Shown here: piece after piece, positions 58,820 through 64,000 of the stretch
Numbering within the stretch: the first letter of the stretch is position 1
How the letters are laid out: each line of letters begins with the position of its first letter
Source of the DNA: Glandiceps talaboti
Taxonomy: Eukaryota > Hemichordata > Enteropneusta > Spengelidae
Direction: 5' to 3'
Assembly: GCF_964340395.1 (NCBI RefSeq)
Contig: NC_135561.1
Span: 3,971,001 to 4,035,000, forward strand
DNA: 64,000 nucleotides
Position numbers and translations under genes: made by a program
The notes under the pieces: model-generated
What the model was told of the DNA's origin: nothing
Databases searched by the model: none
What the model saw: the letters and a program-made list of their open reading frames with translations, nothing else

Positions 58820-60015
58820 AGATGCGTACGTATTTTACAGAAGAGAGAGCGCATTCCAAAAATTCACACACAGGTACTTTCGAAAAGTCGTTTGTATTGC
58901 CTGTGTCTGTGAAAGTCACTTCCCTTTGTATTAAATGAGTTATCAGAGTCGTGTTAATAGTTACATTTATTCACTCAGTGAGAAATAATGAACACGTTCA
59001 TAATAGTTTCGATTGTGTGTTGACTTGTGTTGGCATCGCTTCGTATACTAATTACAATCGAAACAACAATCACACACCACACAGTATGCTGACGTTGCTT
59101 TGGTGTCAGTATGCATATACAGTCGAGATCAGTTTGGAATGCTCAGAATCGGACTTCCCATTAGTAGGTACGGGGATAAGTGTACGCACCATGGTATACG
59201 CACGAGGATTACTTGTCGACTGCCGTTCGTGGACAAGTCAGCAAGATTTCCATCGCCCTCCAACTACAGAGACAACACATCGTACCGACTATGCTACATA
59301 GTCCCCGTTAGGTTCGCGGACTGACGACATTTACAATAACTAAGGAAACTGCACACCCGACTTTGCTTGGTCCATTGTGTAGAATCGTACCTTAGTACAA
59401 CGGTCCGTGAACTGAATCATCGTAATCTCAGTAGCAAGACCCAAAATACCATTACATTATTAAAATACTGTTATTGTTTATCAAGAAGTTTTACAAGGTA
59501 TACCAACGATATCAGTTTGAGTGCTAATTGATAAAAGAAATGAAATCACCATAGTACAATACTGGTATGACATATTGGTGTGAATTGGGAATCACCCATT
59601 ATCAGGTAAATGTTATAAAATCAACCCTTGACGTAACTATAAAGATAGAGACATACCTGCTTTGACGGTTTCACGATGTCCACTCACTGTTCGATCACAC
59701 TGTGTTGGTATTTATTGAGAGTTTGATTAACGTGCATTGCTGTACAAGACACAGACTATAGGAGGCCTGTCACTGTGCATGCAGACTCTGATCAGCCAAT
59801 CGTAGATTGCCTAGTAACGTACTGAATACCTCCCAGTACACGTGGTAGGTTGAACCCATAGCTATGTCATACATGATAATAGGAAGTGCTACGTCCCAAG
59901 CAACGGCTACTCAACGTACTAGCTTAGTGATAGTCAACATGGCGCCGATGTGTTAAACATTAAAAGTCCCCTGTAAACGTGGAGTACAATGTAACTCTGT
60001 GTAAAGAGGGGAAAT
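58820..60015. other. Intergenic, nothing certain seen
   Basis: A CpG-containing patch at about 59080-59330 carries overlapping open frames with no recognisable product. Confidence 0.35.
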
Positions 60016-60025
60016 TGTGTGTTGT

Positions 60026-60057
<32 letters not shown>

Positions 60058-60275
60058 ATTGAGTGTCAATTTTTGGTCGAACGCGAAGATGATGACGACG
60101 ATGAAGATGATTCAAGAAGAAGAAGAAGAAGAAGAAGAAGAAGAAGAAGAAGAAGAAGAAGAAGAAGAAGAAGAAGAAGAAGAAGAAGAAGAAGAAGAAG
60201 AAGAAGAAGAAGAAGAAGAAGAAGAAGGTGGTGGTGGTAGTGGTGGTGGTGGTGGTGGTGGTGGTGGTGGTGGTG
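60016..60275. repeat. (TG)n, then (AAG)n directly abutting (GGT)n
   Basis: TG repeats run to about 60058. A (AAG)n tract occupies 60114-60227 and changes directly into (GGT)n up to 60275. The Glu, Arg, Leu, Ser and Val runs in open frames here are artefacts of the triplet repeats. Confidence 0.95.
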
Positions 60276-60716
60276 ATGATCCTCCCTCATACAATCTCCC
60301 CTTTTTTCCAAACCCTCCTCTTGCCACCCTCCTCCTTTACCGACTCTCAACATCACCCTAGTTACCACTCTACTTTTGCCAACTTTTGCACGCCCCCCCC
60401 CCACACACACACACATCCAACATTTTTTACTTCATGTAGTGCGTCATACCATCAGAATAGCATACACTACTTAATTCTATTGTAAGACATCAAAGACAAG
60501 ACAATACAATACAATACAACGGTTTGATTGATTTACAATCCATCCAATATTTCAATATATAGTCTAGAAATCAATTTTGATATCGGACGGCGATATCTGT
60601 CATTTTCTAATTTTCACGACCTCAGTTTGTATTTTGGTCAAAAATGATCATTTTTTATTTTATTCTTTGAAACTGCTCATCAAATTGTTTTGATATTTCT
60701 TCAAAGTTCCCACGGC
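60276..60716. other. Intergenic, nothing certain seen
   Basis: It starts with pyrimidine-rich sequence and includes a short (AATAC)n near 60505. No gene seen. Confidence 0.4.
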
Positions 60717-60787
60717 TCACTCACTAACTCACTAACTCACTCACTCACTCACTCACTCACTCACTCACTCACTCACTCACTCACTCA
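60717..60787. repeat. (CTCA)n microsatellite
   Basis: About 17 tetranucleotide units, with two CTAA variants at the left end. Confidence 0.95.
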
Positions 60788-62523
60788 TTTCATAACACAT
60801 CATCCTTTTGTATCTTAAGGGGGACATGGGGCCAACTGGACTGTTTTGTGCTATGAATACATAATTACATTAACATCATCTACTATTGTACAATTATCGA
60901 TTTGTGTCTTGACACAAGGATCAAATATTAATCTGTTGATAGGTGTAGGAATGTATATTTTCTCTACGGCAATATCAACGGTAATTGGGTATACTCAAAA
61001 CATTGCGTCATCCAGTAGTCTCTCTTAACGCAATGCTACACTACAGATCTTACTATTAGTAAATTTAACATTTTACAGTAAAAATAAAAGAGTAAAACGT
61101 TCATATCTGATCCATATAGTTTTAAAACGGGTTAGACTGTATCCCTTATTTAAATCTGTGTATATCGTTACATTATCCTTTGCAGTGGTACTATAAGCAT
61201 ACCCAGTCTTCGATATCGGGTTATTGTCCAGTCTTCGATATCGGGTTATTGTCCTAGGAACTGTCTCCTATTGAAGTAGCCAAGATTGTATCTCAGTCAA
61301 TTTAGGAATGTTAGATGACGCCGATCTCCAACTCCTAGTGTAAAGTGAGATGAGAACTGTACTTGTGTTAGGACAGCATGACTGGTTGTTATCAAGGCTG
61401 AAACAATAACAAAACACATTATGATATCCACGTCCAATTGTTCGGGTGTTATCGGTTTACAGCCGAATACTAACCACGAAGTGGAGATGGCCGGGATAAT
61501 GTTTTGTGGCTAACAACCCTGAGATTTACGTCTCCTTACAAAAGCTGACATCTTTGAAATTGTTGAAGATAAATTAGGGTCCGTACTCGAAATTCAAAGC
61601 CCAATGTCGGGTTAGGATTAAAATTTGAGTTTACAATTGTCTGTAAGAACTATATAGAAAAAATTGGTCTTTATCGAAAATGGCCTTACTCGTTGCTTCA
61701 CTGAGGCTTATAAAAAAAACTGTGTGGTTCGGATTACGCTCAATTTTAGAAAAGGTTGGGTTATATTTTTTACATATACTGTTTTCATCTGTGAGTTTTC
61801 TAGTTCAGGTAGTTATGTTTTCCCGTTGTTTTCCATATGGTCTCTGTAGTATTGGTTTCTTCTCATCAGATGTACAGTCATTATAGATTGGAAGAACAGT
61901 TTGATATCATCTTTTTAAGTTGATGTCAGTTCCCGCATGCACTATTTCTGGCGAGACCACAGTTTTCGCGATTTTATTAATGTTTTACATATAAAAAAGT
62001 TTAGAGTTGGCAGTACAAAACTAGATGGGGTCGGGTAACCGGAACCTAACAATTTTTTTAGGCCTGATAAGATAACTCAAATGCAAGAACCTGGGATTGA
62101 ATCATGTGCCTTTAACGACTGGTAAAACAAAATCTAGCAAAGATGTAAAACTTTTCTGTGAAGTTGTTGTAGGTTGACAAACTCGGCTCATAGGCCCAGC
62201 TACTTTTAGGTTTATGCTAAATAATAATGTAGTAATCACAGGAACTGACCTATCCGTGACGGAGCAATCGACAAAGAATAACTTAACTAAACGAGTAGAA
62301 ACACTGGTATACATTTTGAGATCAGAACAAAATATCTGAACTTGAAGATCTTGCTGGGACTAGTACACACATTTTAAAAGTAGGTGTAAATGACAGAATT
62401 GTAGCAACTTCTCCCAGTTTTTACTAGTGGAATGAGTTCTAATGACAATATAAAGACAGTGTAGAAAACCTGTTTACAATGTGAGTGAATAGTCCTTATC
62501 AAAATACAAAGTACCCCTTCTAG
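60788..62523. other. Intergenic with a 25-bp exact tandem duplication
   Basis: CAGTCTTCGATATCGGGTTA followed by TTGTC occurs at 61204 and again at 61229. No gene is recognised in the rest. Confidence 0.45.
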
Positions 62524-62602
62524 CCTGTTTACGGCGCGTACGATATATTCCGTTCAATCGCTAAGAGATTGAACTGAATATACCGTACGCGCCGTAAACA
62601 GG
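62524..62602. repeat. 79-bp near-perfect hairpin
   Basis: Arms of 35 bp (62524-62558 and 62568-62602) match at 33 positions around a 9-nt loop, CGCTAAGAG. The tips read CCTGTTTACGGCGCGTACG, much richer in G, C and CpG than the surroundings. No clear target-site duplication is seen. It could be a foldback element or a structured RNA. Confidence 0.85.
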
Positions 62603-64000
62603 TTATATGTATATATACCCCTTCAGTGTCAGATCATATAATATAAGTTACACAGTATCACCACGTGAAGTTCGTCTTCACATCGCAAACTCTGATCAGA
62701 TCGCACCACATCTAACCTACACTTTATTTCGTTTTCTTTACAAATTCACCGTCTTCATTTTTGTACATCAAGTAATTAAAATTGGCGAAAAAGAACATAT
62801 GTATTTTTTTTCAAGATGCCATGTTGTGGGCAAAGGTAAAGGGTGTTCACACTCTTTGCATAAAACAACAATTCGGAATTCAGCTCACAATAGAATTGAG
62901 TCACTTATAGACTTTCGTCAAGGTTGTACCTATTTCTGTGTCAATCTTCAACTCATTAGCCAAAATGCACGAGAAGAATGACAGCTCTTAAGACTAATTA
63001 TACTAATTAACCCTCTTGTACACCTGATTTTATTTGTTCCGTTTCTGTACTTTGTCTTGTTAGTATTAGTTCAACCTCTTACCTACAAAACTCTAGCAGC
63101 ACCCCAGTCACTTCACTGACATCACCACTACAGGCCTATACATGTCGATATATCAACATAACACCTTAGATATTCAATGGACACTAATGGAATCATTTGT
63201 ACCAACATGTACATATTGTTTATCTGTTTTATTTCTCATCCAGCATACACCATACACATACAACACACACATGGCATGTATTGACATGGAGGGATTGAGA
63301 CAATTTAAAAATAATTCAGTGCGTAACATTCGATCCTTAAGAGGAGTTACTCTAAAACTATTGAAACTAGGGAGGGCTGTTTTTGAAAATGTTATATTAT
63401 TTTAAAATTGTCTCAATAAAGACAAATATTTCTTCGGTTTTAAATCTATTGAATATGGTCCAATCACCTGAAATCTATAGAGTCTGACATATCCAATCAC
63501 AATATTAATCAACACTACAAAAAAATGCAGTTTCGATGAAAAATCTTCCTCTCTTCGGCCTGAGGTGTTTGTGAATGCAGCCTTACTTGTAATTCAGTAA
63601 TTTACATAGACTTGGTCATGTCCAATGTTACACTATTACATATACACCCAGTTTTAGTCTCAACAAGCATACATACCGACCGTAAATTAAGGCAGAAATC
63701 TAGTCATTTTGATTATGAGAACATGGGATTTAATGACGTCATTTTTTTATCTAACAAAATACGTCACTTGCCAATCAACGAATGTTTATGTGGTCAGAAA
63801 AGACTCGTGTCTGTAGCTACAAATGAGAAAGCGTACTTAGCTAAATAGTAATTTGCTACTAGCCTGTCGTACACAACTAAAACACGTCAAACTCTGGAAC
63901 TGTTCCTCTTGAAAACCATTTATCGTTTATATCGATCAACTGTAGTTGTTGTTTTGTGTGTAACTTGATATGTAATTAGTAATTTTGTCAAGAGCTACCT
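62603..64000. other. Intergenic to window end, nothing certain seen
   Basis: Open frames of up to 124 codons have no recognisable domain and are consistent with chance. Confidence 0.4.

Noticed and set aside
58951-59324. Overlapping 116- and 74-codon frames in a CpG-containing patch
   Set aside because: Two frames cover the same DNA and neither resembles a known protein.
60017-60416. Poly-Glu, poly-Arg, poly-Leu, poly-Ser and poly-Val frames
   Set aside because: Translations of AAG and GGT triplet repeats in non-coding sequence.

Overview
This is a eukaryotic, clearly animal, AT-rich window. It has spliceosomal introns, many microsatellites and small inverted-repeat elements, and only one protein gene that can be supported. 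That gene is a GATA zinc-finger transcription factor of the GATA4/5/6 class, read on the minus strand. Its coding exons lie at 28179-27375, 18064-17919, 16207-16082 and/or 16018-15893, 6540-6352 and 5743-5507. The basic tail ends in QTRKRKPKN and the N-finger linker is [11 protein letters not shown], both typical of GATA4/5/6 and not GATA1/2/3. The class and the genome style suit a marine invertebrate (deuterostome or lophotrochozoan). I cannot name the species from sequence alone.

The most striking feature is that the exon for the C-terminal DNA-binding finger is present twice in tandem. Both copies are exactly 126 nt and phase 0/0, both have intact splice sites and all four zinc cysteines, and a 63-nt intron separates them. 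The copies match at 31 of 42 residues. In a stretch of 20 identical residues, 10 codons differ synonymously, so both copies appear old and under purifying selection. The upstream copy (3a) is a canonical GATA C-finger. The downstream copy (3b) replaces the leucine that contacts DNA bases with glutamine. Mutually exclusive splicing would give two 500-residue proteins with different DNA-binding fingers. Using both would give a three-finger protein of 542 residues. This is the best candidate for an undescribed system here.

Layout. Positions 1-5506 are the 3' UTR and 3' flank, with a tandem array of RFX X-box-like palindromes, a mariner-like foldback element, minisatellites, and a 76-bp duplication of the C-terminal coding tail across the stop codon. 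Positions 5507-28263 are the coding part of the gene, with introns of about 0.6, 9.4, 1.7 and 9.3 kb. Positions 28264-30180 hold a probable 5' UTR intron, a non-coding first exon and a well-formed promoter (TATA, GATA, CCAAT, GC box, E-box). Positions 30.2-64 kb look like a gene-poor flank. It holds two copies of a small element with 9-bp target-site duplications, a TTAA-flanked element, a 79-bp near-perfect hairpin, long simple repeats, and one promoter-like block at 51.0-51.3 kb. Enhancers for a developmental regulator may lie in the large introns and this flank, but single-sequence reading cannot show which parts are conserved.
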